A stretch of 64,000 nt of DNA from Blakeslea trispora. Taxonomy: Eukaryota > Mucoromycota > Mucoromycetes > Mucorales > Choanephoraceae. Of this stretch, positions 48,180 to 60,516 are shown piece by piece. Positions within the stretch are counted from its first letter, which is position 1; every line of letters starts with the position of its first letter. The translations under genes and the position numbers were made by a program. The DNA is taken from assembly GCA_025331445.1 (NCBI GenBank), contig JAIWNE010000082.1, forward strand, positions 62,001-126,000, given 5' to 3'. The notes beneath the pieces were generated by a model that ran no database searches, was not told the DNA's origin, and worked only from the letters and a program-made list of their open reading frames with translations.

Positions 48180-50185
48180 TTATTCGTAGTGAGTCACAGT
48201 AAATTGTGTCATGTCATATATCAATGTAAACCAAGGATGTGTATAGGAATCATAATAGTCTACCTTGAATGGTTTCCTTTTGTCGTATAAAGTCAATACA
48301 TCAGCCATGGGTGATTCTTCTGTAGACAAATGAAGGTGCTGGATGAAGGGCAAATGATGCATTTCTCTGTAGCAGGCCTTCATTAATTCTCTGGCTTGCA
48401 TGCTGATATGATCTTCCAAAGACAAAGTAAGCAAATGGACAACACGGACAATAAAGAACAAGATATCACAGGCAACAATAGAGTGCATACCTAAATATGT
48501 TGTAAGACATGTGTCATTCATTTAAGAAGAAAAGTTTTACTTGCATGTGGGTGTGGATGATTGAATAGCAAACAATCGCTTGATAGCACAAAGCAAGAGT
48601 TGACAGCTCTGTAAAGACTTTTCAAGGGCATAATGTAACACAAACTGGGCTATCTCAAGATATTCTTCTGTAGGCTGTAACAAGGAAGAAAACAGACTGA
48701 TTTGTACCATATGGAAATCAGTAAACATCAGGATTTTAAAGACATCGGTAGCTGACTCAATGGCAGATGAACATAGACTGTAATCATTAAAGTTCTCTGA
48801 CAGACGAAATTCTTGAGGTACAATAGATGCCCATTCCATCATCACTTCTTCTACCCTAAAGATAGATTCAAAACTTAGCTTACATGTTCTTCCTATACGA
48901 ACACAATGAATTTCTTTCTGAAAGAGTGTCAAGATGTTAGTTTTAGCTCATGATCTATCTAACTTTCATTTTCTTTTTACCCAAAGACGCGTAATGAAAG
49001 GATGGCTAAAGATAGAAATAATCCAATTTTGAGATCGAACCAGTCTCTTGACTTGATCACTTTCATCAGGTACATATTTCCATTGGGGCAGACGTAAACG
49101 AGGCTCATAGTAAGCATCTTCACTTGAGAAGAAATTGACGAGACGGCGAAAATAGATGATGACATAGATGGCTCTGGCTGACAGAGCATAATCAATGTCC
49201 TCAGTAGCCTCGGTTTCCATATTCGGAAAGGAATCATCCAACTGGCATCGATAGGCTTGATGGTCTTGAAGGTCTAAACAGAGCTGGTAAGCCAAATCCA
49301 AAAGACGTCTAGCTTCCGAAAACCTCAGGGTCAGATGGAGATAGTGAGCCAACAGACAGATAGAGACTACATTCTCAAGCCGCTTTTCATGAACATCAAA
49401 TTGATCCAACAGAATCCCTTTGGCCTTTTGGTAACAGGCATCTGCCATGTTTCGTAGCTCAGTGAGGTCATGCTTCATATGACGACAAGGAATAGCACAT
49501 ACGTAACAGCAAATACAGAGTACAGTAAGATCATCTAGAGGGTCTTGTAAGCTCGCGAGCCTTGACCGAAACGAACGCTCATGCACAAGCACACGAAAGA
49601 AATAATGGCAAGAAAAGTAGGTGTCAATACAGTCTTCCAGCCTCAACAGTGGAACGAGAGGTATTTGAGGGATAGGGAAAGGCCGAGTAAACAACTTGAT
49701 CATGAAGGGTGTCCAGTTGCTTTTACAGTCGCTTCTGAATTTGAATAGTAGACCTGACCTGACCTCTTTATCTGAACTCAAGGGAGACAGGTAAGAGACA
49801 GAATAGAGTGATGCCAAGTCATGCATGTTCTTGATGTCAGTCTCAATGACAAGTTGGCCATCCATCACCTTGATTTTCCAGTGACGGGTCAACTCGTAGA
49901 CTGTACGCGCATGGACAAGACGATGGGATAGATTGGCATAGACTTTGGCCAGTTGATCAAACGTGATGTCGAGTTTTTGAATTTCGGTTTTTAAAAAGTC
50001 AACATGCTGTTCTTCTGTGAAAGAGGCTGAAAGACATGGTTTTTGTAATCGCTCACATCGTTGACATTTCTTGTCGTCCTTTGTCTTTATACATTTGCGA
50101 CGACCCCTTTGGCAGGCTAGCAACACATGAGTTTACAAGAAAAAAAAAAGATGTACAGAACTATTTTACCAGCACAAGGAGGCAT
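48180..50185 (-). CDS. Zn(II)2Cys6 fungal transcription factor
   Basis: Minus-strand gene with at least four exons. The first exon is only 16 coding nt (MPPCA, 50185 down), spliced to the exon starting near 50119. The cluster CAACQRGRRKC, then CQRCERLQKPC fits C-x2-C-x6-C-x8-C-x2-C-x6-C exactly. A coiled helix (FLKTEIQKLDITFDQLAKVY) follows. The large middle part matches the fungal-specific regulatory domain in its helical, Leu-rich character (YFSCHYFFRVLVHERSF, AYQLCLDLQDHQAYRC). Further exons start near 48932 and 48521 and end HYE. Targets are unknown. Only 82 bp separate its ATG from the stop of ERH upstream on the same strand. Confidence 0.9.
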
Positions 50186-50267
50186 ATTGTTAAATTCATG
50201 TCAATAATAAAAAAGACATTGTTTTTATTTCTAAATTTATTACAAAGAAAGTCCCTTTTTTTTTGTT

Positions 50268-51027
50268 TTAGCGATGTCTACGGCGTCCTTGGGAACGCTG
50301 TTGTGTTGGTTGATTTTGTTGTGGTTGACTGAAATGAGCAATTAAACGATCCTTGATCCATTCTTTATCACGTGGCACATATAGCTTATGATGTTGTCAG
50401 TTTACACTTCTTGTCTTTACCAATCAAGACTTACATTGCTAGATGAACTGAAAATGAGGGCTACAAATTCTTTATGTGTATCAATGAATCTGAAGAGATC
50501 CTCTGCTCTGAAATAAAAAAAGAGGTGGGCATTGTATGAGACATTTCATTTCTTTCCATCTATAAATCTCATTTTTCTTTACCTATATTGTACTTGGCCA
50601 GCATTAGGGTTTTCTTTAGCAAGGCGCATTTCATACAATCCTGCAATATCTAAATTGAAGATGAGCAAGACATTTTAAGCGAATAATGATAAAATACTTT
50701 ACGGTCCATGGCTTCACTTTCTGTAGGAAAGTCACTATAAAAGTGAAAGAAACGGTTATTTCAGTAGACTTGGACAGTCAAATGAAAACTTACTAGTATG
50801 TTCTTGAGCTATAGATCATGTTAGTCTTTTTTTTATAGTTCTCTTGTCAAGGCTACTTACGCACCTTTGGTTTTGAGTGGGTTGTAATAAGAGAATAGTA
50901 TGGTTTGACTAATATCGCGTTATTTTAAGATGATTTGCAATAAAGAAAGAGAACATATCAATAGTTAGATAGGTGTCCATCTTGGTTGGCATAAAAAGAA
51001 GGAAAAAAAAAGCAAAGACTTTACCAT
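50268..51027 (-). CDS. ERH: Enhancer of rudimentary homologue
   Basis: Seven coding exons in 760 bp: 51027-51025 (the ATG alone), 50908-50865, 50808-50794 (15 nt), 50734-50703 (32 nt), 50649-50583, 50507-50435 and 50384-50268. They sum to 351 nt, 116 aa. The product reads MSNHTILLLQPTQNQ, SSRTYYDFPTESEAMD, IAGLYEMRLAKENPNAGQVQ, LFRFIDTHKEFVALIFSSS and LYVPRDKEWIKDRLIAHF, which follows ERH along its length, then a Gln/Arg-rich tail. ERH is a small dimeric nuclear protein; in fission yeast Erh1 pairs with Mmi1 to remove meiotic mRNAs. No exon exceeds 117 nt, so gene finders would likely miss it. Confidence 0.9.
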
Positions 51028-51464
51028 GATGGAATAGTTGTAGAAGATCAAGATGGAAAAAGGGAATTCAATGTAGCCCCTCTTAAAGAAAGTGTGCGTG
51101 ACTTGTTTTTGCCACACGCACCCATTTTTGCCTTCAACTCCCACCATATCAGAAGGATTGAAAAGCAAACTTGAACCTATTTCGTTTGACTCAAGTGTTG
51201 TTTGTAACAGCAGATAGAATAAGAGACAGAGTGTTAGGATATTGATGCATGTTGGAGTTGTAGGACACAATCAAGAGAGAGAGAAATGCAATCATTTACA
51301 GGTGATAAAAATTCAAGCAAGATATAGCTGGGCTTTATTTCTTTTGATTCCAGAAGCATATCATTCCCTGATAAACGTGTTTATAGCTTGATTATATAGC
51401 AAATTGCACAAACATTATATAGGTATTACCTTTTCTTCTTCCTCTAACTTTCCAATCAACTTGC
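51028..51464. other. Divergent intergenic region
   Basis: 437 bp between ERH and a small plus-strand gene. A TATATA stretch near 51416 lies about 45 bp before ATG 51465. No other gene is seen. Confidence 0.4.
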
Positions 51465-51822
51465 ATGAATCAAAAAGAAATACATATTCAATCTCAGACA
51501 GCTATTCTCCTTGGAGGGGCTGCTGTCTCTGTGGATGACTGGAAGTAAGCCCTTTCTCTCTTTAAAACGAGACTACATTGAGCTTTACTATGATAAGTTG
51601 AGAAAGATTTGCTGCTTTTCTTATTTTATCCGTTGATGAGTAACAGCATTTATATCGTACTTGGCAATCAAAATTTTATTGGACTCTAATGTGTAGGCTA
51701 TATTCAATATGGCTTATTTCAGCAAAAAATACTTGAACTCGCTCAACAGAACCTCTAATATCTTGGTTTTAGGCAAGAGGACAATAGAAACTTCTCGAGG
51801 CGTAGCGTTCAAAGTACTCTAA
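51465..51822 (+). CDS. Possible small two-exon gene, unknown
   Basis: Exon 1 (51465-51544) reads MNQKEIHIQSQTAILLGGAA and ends SVDDW before a good GTAAGC donor. Joining to an acceptor at 51722 gives KKYLNSLNRTSNILVLGK and ends FKVL at 51822, 59 aa. An alternative acceptor near 51649 gives a shorter end (IYIVLGNQNFIGL). TATA-like sequence and a C/T-rich leader precede the ATG. No family recognised; the intron of about 178 nt would be longer than its neighbours. Confidence 0.35.
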
Positions 51823-52028
51823 ATGACTTTTTTTTTTTGTTAAAGACCAATAAAACTTGTATCATAACAGACTTGTAGAACCAATGTTAATTTCATGCAA
51901 CTCAAGCGTTGCCAGTGGCTTGGCATGACTGCTTATCATTTTCGAATTCATTGAGATTTGATAATCCATAAAACTAGTAACAAACTTTTTTTTTTCAATC
52001 TTTGTTTTTTCTATATAAACAAAACATT

Positions 52029-54178
52029 ATGGCACCCAACAACAACAAAAAGAACTTTGGAAAGAACGAGCCAAAGACACCTGTCACTAACGATCCTCGA
52101 TTCAGTCGTGTTCACAATGATCCTCGCTTTGTTCGTCCCAAGAAGAAGGACATGAAAGTGACGATCGATAAGCGATTTGCCAGTATGATGACCTCAAAGG
52201 AGTTCAGTTCTGGTCCTCGTGTAGACAAGTATGGTCGTCGATTGGACCAGGACACAGCCGAGAAAGAACTCAAGCGATTCTATGAGCTGGACGAACAGGA
52301 AGCAAGTGATGATGACTATTCAGACGAAGACAAGACAGTGGAACAGCTCGAAGCAGAGTTGGCTGCAGATGAAGAGAATTTAGAGGATGAAGAAAGCGAA
52401 GAGGAAGAAGATTTAGAGACAACCAAAAAGTTTTATGACCCCATGCGTGGTCGTGGTGAAATCTCTTCTTCAGATGAAGATGATACTGATGCTAGTGAAG
52501 AAGAAGAGGATGAAGAGGAGGAAGAAGAGGAAGAAGAAAGTAATGTAAAGCATATTCCTGAAGGAGAAGAGACGAGTCGATTGGCTCTTGTCAACATGGA
52601 CTGGGACAAGATCAAAGCAGTGGATATCCTCAAGGTATTGAATGGATTCAAGCCTGATACAGGTGTCATCCAGCGTGTCAGCATCTATCCTTCTGAATTC
52701 GGTAAAGAGCGCTTAAAGCAAGAAGAAACACAAGGTCCTCCTTCTGAGATTTTCAAGTCTGTCAAGTCTCAAGCCAACGAGTCTGAATCTGAATCCGAAG
52801 AAGAGGAAATTACGGCTGAAACCATGATCAAGAACCAATTAGAAGAAGGCAATGGACAGGACTTTGATCAAGATGCTTTGCGTAAATACCAGCTAGACAG
52901 ACTTAAATACTATTACGCAGTGATCGAATGTGACAGTCCTCAGACAGCCAAAGTGATCTACAAGACATGTGATAATACTGAATATGAAAGCAGTGCCAAC
53001 TTTTTTGATTTGCGTTATATACCCGATGACATGAAATTTGATGAAGACGAACCCAAAGAAGTGGCTACCGTAGCTCCTGAAAACTATACACCTTCCAAGT
53101 TTCAGACAGATGCTCTCAGACGGACCAAAGTCTCTCTTACATGGGATGAAGACGATATGGATCGATACCAAGTCACCCGCCGAGACTTCACCAAGGATGA
53201 TTTAAAGGATCTCGATTTCGACATCTACCTTGCTTCTTCTGATGAGGAAGAAGATGAAGAAGAAGATTTGGATGCCTTGCGTGAAAAATACAAGAAGCTT
53301 TTGGGTGGGTCTAAAAACACAGCCTTTGAGGATAAGGTAGAGGAAGACGATCAAGATGAAGGTGATATGGAAATCACATTTACACCTGGTCTCAGTGAGG
53401 CTGCTGGTGCTCTTGTGAAGGATCAAGAAGAACAAGACAAGGAAGAGACTTCTATCCAGACTTACTTGCGTAAACAAAAGGAAAAGAGAAAGGCAAAGAA
53501 GGCAGCTAAACAACAGACTGAAGAAGCTGATGCTTGTAAGTCTTGAAAAAATTATAAAAAAAAAAAACTAGGACTCATTTTTATAAAATCTTAGCTGACA
53601 TGGATGAAGAAACAGCCAATGATCCTTTCTTTAAGGAAGCCATGGTTGAAATGGAAGAAGAAGGTCTTGTAGACAACAAGAAGGAAAAGAAGAAGAGCAA
53701 GAAGCGAGCTTCCAAGGAAGAGCGCGAACAAAAGGCTCGTGAAAGAGCTGAACTAGAGCTCTTGATGGATGATGATGGCAAGGGCGAAGGTTTCAACATG
53801 AAGGAAGTGTTGAAGCAAGAAAAGATGGAAAAGAAAAAGAAGAAGGGAAAGAAGGTTGAATTCCAACAAGATGATTTCGAGATTGATGTTCAAGATCCTC
53901 GTTTTGCTGCCGTTCAAGAATCTCATCACTTTGCTATCGATCCTACCAATCCTCAGTTCAAGAAGACAAAGAGTATGCAAAAACTAATGAATGCTAGACA
54001 ACAAAAGATGAAGGAAAGTCACGTGGATCAAGATGAATGGAAAAAGAGTGCCAAAAAGACAAATGCAGTAGAATCAGAGACACCATCCAAATCTTCACTG
54101 AATCAACTTGTTGCCTCTGTGAAACGAAAGGGTGCATTAGATAAATCCAATAGTGGCAAACGTCAAAAGAAACAATAA
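52029..54178 (+). CDS. ESF1: Pre-rRNA processing protein ESF1
   Basis: Two exons with an intron of about 65 nt at 53530-53594 (donor GCTTGTAAGTC, acceptor CTTAG before CTGACATGG). Start at 52029 (MAPNNNKKNFGKNEPKTPVT); the frame is open upstream only from TTG. NDPRFSRVHNDPRF, VTIDKRFASMM and KVDKYGR-type N-terminal blocks, long acidic runs, then VSIYPSEFGKERLK, YYYAVIECDSPQTAKVIY, FDLRYIPDDMKFDEDE and, in exon 2, a Lys-rich part with DVQDPRFAAVQESHHFAID. This order is typical of Esf1, a nucleolar factor for early 18S rRNA processing within the SSU processome. It converges with the eL34 gene with 65 bp between stops. Confidence 0.95.
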
Positions 54179-54243
54179 AAAAAACACTTTGACATCCATT
54201 CTCCTCCAAGTGCGTGTACAATGTTGCTTTTATTCAAAACTTA

Positions 54244-54680
54244 TTATTTTTGAGCCTTGAGAACCTTCTTGACGATCTTTTGTTCTTCAATCAAGAAAGC
54301 ACGGACAATACGGTTTCTGACACAGTGAGCACAACGAGAACCACCATAGGCACGAGAGACGTGCTTGTTGGTCTTGGAGACAGTAGCGAATTCACGAGCA
54401 CGAAGAGCCTTGATCTATAATAAACCAAATAATTAAACTACTTTTTCTTTTATATATCCAAAACAAACTTACACCAGCGAGGGTTTCACCACAATCACCA
54501 CAACGGGGAGCCTTGACAGGCTTCTTTTGGTATTGGTAGACAAGGTTACCACCTAATGGTCATGATTAATATTGGATGTATAAACTCAATTCAGTCCATA
54601 CCAGGAGTCTTGACAGCCTTAACACGGTTGGAACGAGTGTTGTAAGACAAACGGCGTCTGTAGGTAAGACGTTGAGCCAT
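54244..54680 (-). CDS. RPL34: 60S ribosomal protein eL34
   Basis: Three minus-strand exons. The start [20 protein letters not shown] is at 54680, after which [20 protein letters not shown] and the zinc ribbon [10 protein letters not shown]...[13 protein letters not shown] follow, ending VLKAQK. The length of about 110 aa and the two Cys pairs match eL34. Codon use is strongly biased, as for the other ribosomal genes here. Confidence 0.97.
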
Positions 54681-55138
54681 TGTGATTATCTGTCGAGTTC
54701 ATGTAAAAAAAAATCGCATCAGTCATGAGTGATTCTTCAATGTCGAATGTCTAAGGTTGTCTATTGTCTAAGCAACATCATCCATTTTGTGGTTTCTCCT
54801 CTTTTTTTTTCCCTCCCGCTCCCTCTCCACACATCTATACACGCCTATTCTCTCTTTTTCTCTTGTTTCCCCAAAAGGATGGATGATGATGACTCACCTA
54901 TGGTTTTGGAAAAAGAAGGATTCTATAATAGGACATGAAGATTGTATTCATCTGCACACACACATAGGCCACCCAGAAAGGGAGGAGGGAGGAGCAGAGA
55001 GGGGGGGGGGGTAAATAAATGGGGGACATCAATGAGGGGGGGGGGGACATATAAGAAATATACCCCCCCTTTACAAATGGTTACCCCGGACAGAATAGAA
55101 TCCGGATCGGAAGAAACGGAATGTCTTTTTTTTTTTAT
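54681..55138. other. Intergenic with G-rich tracts
   Basis: eL34 promoter and 3' flank of PRP4. 54975-55046 is strongly purine-rich with G10-G12 runs (around 55003 and 55034), followed by a C7 run near 55064. No gene is seen. Confidence 0.5.
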
Positions 55139-57212
<2,074 letters not shown>

Positions 57213-58184
57213 GGTTCAAAGAGTACACAGAGAGAAAGGGAGACACGTACACGCACACAGAGAGAGAGAAAAAGAGAGCGAAACAGAAACAGATGAAGGT
57301 AGATGAAAGGAAATGAGTCGAATAAAGGTAAGCTTTGATTTCCTTTGGTAGTTTTTCTTTTTGAAAGAAAAAAAAAATGTAGGAGAAAAAAAGTAAGAAA
57401 AAAAAAAGAAGAGAAAAAAATCACCTTTTGACTGTCTTTAAGTGAAGATAGGGGTCTTAAACCCTATGGAAAGTTGATTTTGCCTTGTTTTGTTCTCCAT
57501 AGCGTAACATAACAAAAAGCAAATTTCTCGATCAAAAAGTGCTTTAAGCCATACAAACAGGCATCATTGACTCATTGCATTGCTGCGGAAAACCCTCTAG
57601 AAAAAAAACAGCTTTTCATGCTACACTAAATAACATTGTTCCCCTTCTTTCTGCAGAAGTCTAGTTGCCATAGTAAGCCTTTCCTCTTTCACTCTGTTAT
57701 GTTGGACTAAATCCTATTTCGCAAAGTATCACAATCAATTCCAGCAAATCTTAATTCAATTGATGGCTCTGAAGAAAGTAACAATAGGCTCCAAAGAGAT
57801 GAATGTTATCTAGAGTTATCGCAAAGTCATTCGTTCTAAACGAAAGTGTTAGCGCTATCAGGATTTTGCCAGCCGCACTTTGATTGAACATATTATCTGC
57901 TTAATTCGCTCATCATGGCCTCTTTCTTTACACAAAAAGAAATGCTGCCTTGGTATTTATTTTAATGTAAAGGGACTAGCCGCTCTACTTGCTACGCTCG
58001 CTTTACGGTCGTCGTCGCCTCACAGCTATGATCTGGTTTCCTCCCTTTCAACACTCACACTCAAGCTTATATATCCAATAAATGACATTGTGATAATAAA
58101 ATATAGCTTAACGAATAGTAATATTCTGCTTTACAAAAGTAGCTCAGGATAGATGATGTTATCAATGTTATCATTTAAATATGG
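57213..58184. other. Intergenic, PRP4 promoter and unassigned DNA
   Basis: Purine-rich stretches occur at 57225-57290 and 57355-57420. A 90-codon plus-strand frame (57880-58152) has one GC-richer patch (57975-58030) but no recognised family. No gene is claimed. Confidence 0.4.
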
Positions 58185-58463
58185 TTATTGTAGGTTTGAT
58201 TGTGTTTCTGTAAGTAAAGCATGAATTCCTTGAAGGTTGATGGATTGAGAGAAAGCAACACATAATTGGCCATGTGTGAATAGAGGAAGACGAAGATCAA
58301 TTCCTAGATTTGTTAAGGATTGACTTTGAAGCTTCTTAATAGACATAGAAAGGCTTACCTTGATAAGAGATTGCTTTACTGACAAAATAAATGGATAGTC
58401 ATCTTTCAAAGTAGTAAGGGTTATTCTTGGAATAAGCGCACTTTGTTCATGACCATGTGTCAA
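58185..58463 (-). pseudogene. Relic of PIF1-type helicase C-terminus (probable Helitron remnant)
   Basis: The minus strand encodes ALIPRITLTTLKDDYPFILS, then LSMSIKKLQSQSLTNLGIDL and LPLFTHGQLCVAFSQS, ending near HALLTETQSNLQ. These follow the last helicase motifs of PIF1 proteins in Helitron transposons: IPRI, FAMTINKSQGQ and PVFSHGQLYVALSR. The usual NKSQGQ is changed to KKLQSQ and ALSR to AFSQ, and nothing upstream on this strand continues the helicase, so it is a decayed fragment. No Rep domain or 3' hairpin was located. Confidence 0.7.
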
Positions 58464-58518
58464 GTCATTTATTCAAGAGCTAAAAAGATATCTGAGAAAC
58501 AGAAAACAAAAACAATGT

Positions 58519-58773
58519 TTACACTTTGGGCTTCTTATCAGAGGTAATCCATACAGCATTTTTAGAGGGATTGCGGAAAACGGCAAGCCCCAGCAGTACG
58601 CCCATAGTAAAGTCTTATATATAGTGAAGAAATGAAGCAACTTGAACATTCAAGTATCTCTGGCGTAGTCCAAAATCGCCTACGCAAGCTGAAATACATA
58701 TATCCTTTGCTTTTGTTGTTGTTTTTAGCTTGTATGATAATTAACTATAAACCATACTGTATCGCTTTGGCAT
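58519..58773 (-). CDS. Possible small membrane protein gene (terminal exon clear, start unsure)
   Basis: The last exon (58613-58519) follows a TATATATAAG acceptor and reads FTMGVLLGLAVFRNPSKNAV then WITSDKKPKV, ending at 58519: a short hydrophobic helix and a basic tail as in small mitochondrial subunits. A middle exon reading LRRRFWTTPEILECS can be joined at 58660. A start ATG at 58773 (MPKRY) is possible but its phase does not fit cleanly. Family not recognised. Confidence 0.3.
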
Positions 58774-59119
58774 AGTACGCTTGCGTCTTCAACTGTCCAA
58801 GTAGTTATGTCGCTCAAGAGTCGACTTATCTATTGAAAGAGTGCTCCAATGGGAAAAGAACTGATTTAGAGCCCCCCCCCCTATGAGAGAAGTTATTTCT
58901 GCTGTTGGCTGCGAAAAGAGTGATGGGAAACCCCTTTCTTTGCTGTCCCATGGTTGTGGTTGTTGTGTCGGGTGTTGCTATAGTATGAGTTGTTGTTGTT
59001 GTCGGAGTAACCGCCCTGCCAAGAGGAAAGACTTGGTCAAAAAACTGCTGTGGTGGAGGCTGGAAAGTAGATTGTTATCAATTGGTGTTATTTGAAAATT
59101 CTTTTCATCTGAATCTTGA

Positions 59120-59905
59120 TTAATTTATACGTTGCATGGCTTGGTTGGCTGCTGCTTGTTGAGCGAAGCCCATCTGAAAATATACTAGAGAGATAGTGTA
59201 ATTGATGTTGACACTAGCGGATGAAGGGGAAGAAAAGATTGGGCTAATGGCTCGGTAAGCTAAATCAAATCTCATATCATTCATTTGAGAGGGAAAGATT
59301 GAGTAGAAGCTTGCGAGAGTCACTCAACATGTACAGGTAGCGCTGTAAATTCTTGTTGCTCTTCCTCTTTGATGATCTCTAAGCCAAGAATATTCACAGG
59401 ACGGATTGCCCCTGAGAGAAAGTACTGAAGACATTTGAGCCACATAGCCTGTTTCGATTGATGACGACTCATCTTTCAGCTCTCTTGTATGATACACTCT
59501 CCCTCGACAGCCCACTGTCCAACTCTGCACCTACACCCGAAGAACATGGATGTCAAATCATAGACAGATATCCTCGAATAGGCAATGTCCACTATCAACC
59601 TCCAGAAAAAAAAATCACTGTTACCGCTCGAAAGGGTCCAGGTATACATAAGACAGGCCTCTGAGAAAATGCAGCTGCAACAGGGTGTCCATCGCAAAGG
59701 GATGTTTGATTCGACTGCTCTGCCGAAGGTTGAGCATGTTGTTGCTGTTATTGCTGCTAAAGAGCCAAAAGTTTTAATTGTTGTAAGCGTTGTTGTGGTT
59801 CTTCAAGTTGTTGTTGAGATGATTGTAAATCCATATTTTGCGGTACTGACCGAACGAAAACAAAAAGGAGATCAACTAGACATATTACTAGATCAAAATA
59901 CATTT
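59120..59905 (-). pseudogene. Broken coding-like region, Gln-rich, unknown
   Basis: On the minus strand, open pieces in different frames have coding character: a Gln-rich piece near 59830 (SQQQLEEPQQRLQQLKLLAL), one at 59475-59325 (SKQAMWLKCLQYFLSGAIRP, VNILGLEIIKEEEQQEF), and one at 59320-59120 (MNDMRFDLAYRAISPIFSSP, ending MGFAQQAAANQAMQRIN). They are not linked by clear introns. It may be a decayed gene or an intron-rich gene I failed to join. Confidence 0.3.
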
Positions 59906-59927
59906 TGTTTTTAGTATATATTGTCCA

Positions 59928-60311
59928 GTGCAATTGAAGTGTTTCAAATCATCTTTCTGCTGTTCTGAAAGAAAGTATCAAAGATCAAATAGAAAAAAAA
60001 AACCCGAGTTTATTACTACTGAGCTACCAAAATACAGTAAATGTATGCTCGAATTGAGAAATGAGTTGGAAAGGATAGACGAAAAAGGAATGACCGGATA
60101 TTATCAAGCAAGACCTGATAAACTCCACCACCTGAATCTTGCTCAATTTGATGATGAACAAAACTCAGTTACAGATATCTTTTCTCGATATAGCTTGAAG
60201 TCCTGTCTAAAACAGAGTATCAAAAGCACAACAAGATACAGCAATTTTATAGATAACATCTTTACACATATTGCTGATAGTATTGGTAGCAGATTGTACT
60301 TTATTAACTAG
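59928..60311 (+). pseudogene. Coding-like fragment, unknown
   Basis: About 115 codons read FITTELPKYSKCMLELRNEL, MTGYYQARPDKLHHLNLAQF and SNFIDNIFTHIADSIGS with a natural amino-acid mix and no low complexity. The first part is preceded by A-rich sequence without a convincing start or acceptor. It could be the last exon of a gene or a fragment. Family not recognised. Confidence 0.3.
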
Positions 60312-60516
60312 CTATCATGATCCATTGTTCATGCAATTTAACCTATAAATATAAATATCAAGTCACAGTAAGATGAAAACGCCCGACATTGGATTTCGCT
60401 CAAATCCCTTGGTTAGCTTTTTTTTATTATTATTATTAGTTTTCAGTTTTTTTAGTTTTTTTTGGTTCTCTTACTTTTTTTTTTTATACTATTTATTTAT
60501 TCTTTGATAAAGAATT

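Larger units (their letters stand above)
58464..60516. other. Relic-rich interval with several unassigned open segments
   Basis: No complete gene is seen in 2 kb. It holds fragments listed separately: a possible terminal exon at 58613-58519 (minus), Gln/Asn-rich minus-strand stretches at 58880-59900, and a plus-strand stretch at 59928-60311. A C9 run lies at 58873. The last 90 bases before 60517 are T-rich promoter sequence for the histidine kinase. Confidence 0.4.

Noticed and set aside
52433..52684. Minus-strand poly-Ser frame opposite ESF1
   Set aside because: It is the reverse of the Glu-rich coding run of ESF1.
57880..58152. Plus-strand 90-codon frame before the helicase relic
   Set aside because: Not led by a convincing start, mixed low-complexity hydrophobic composition, no recognised motif.
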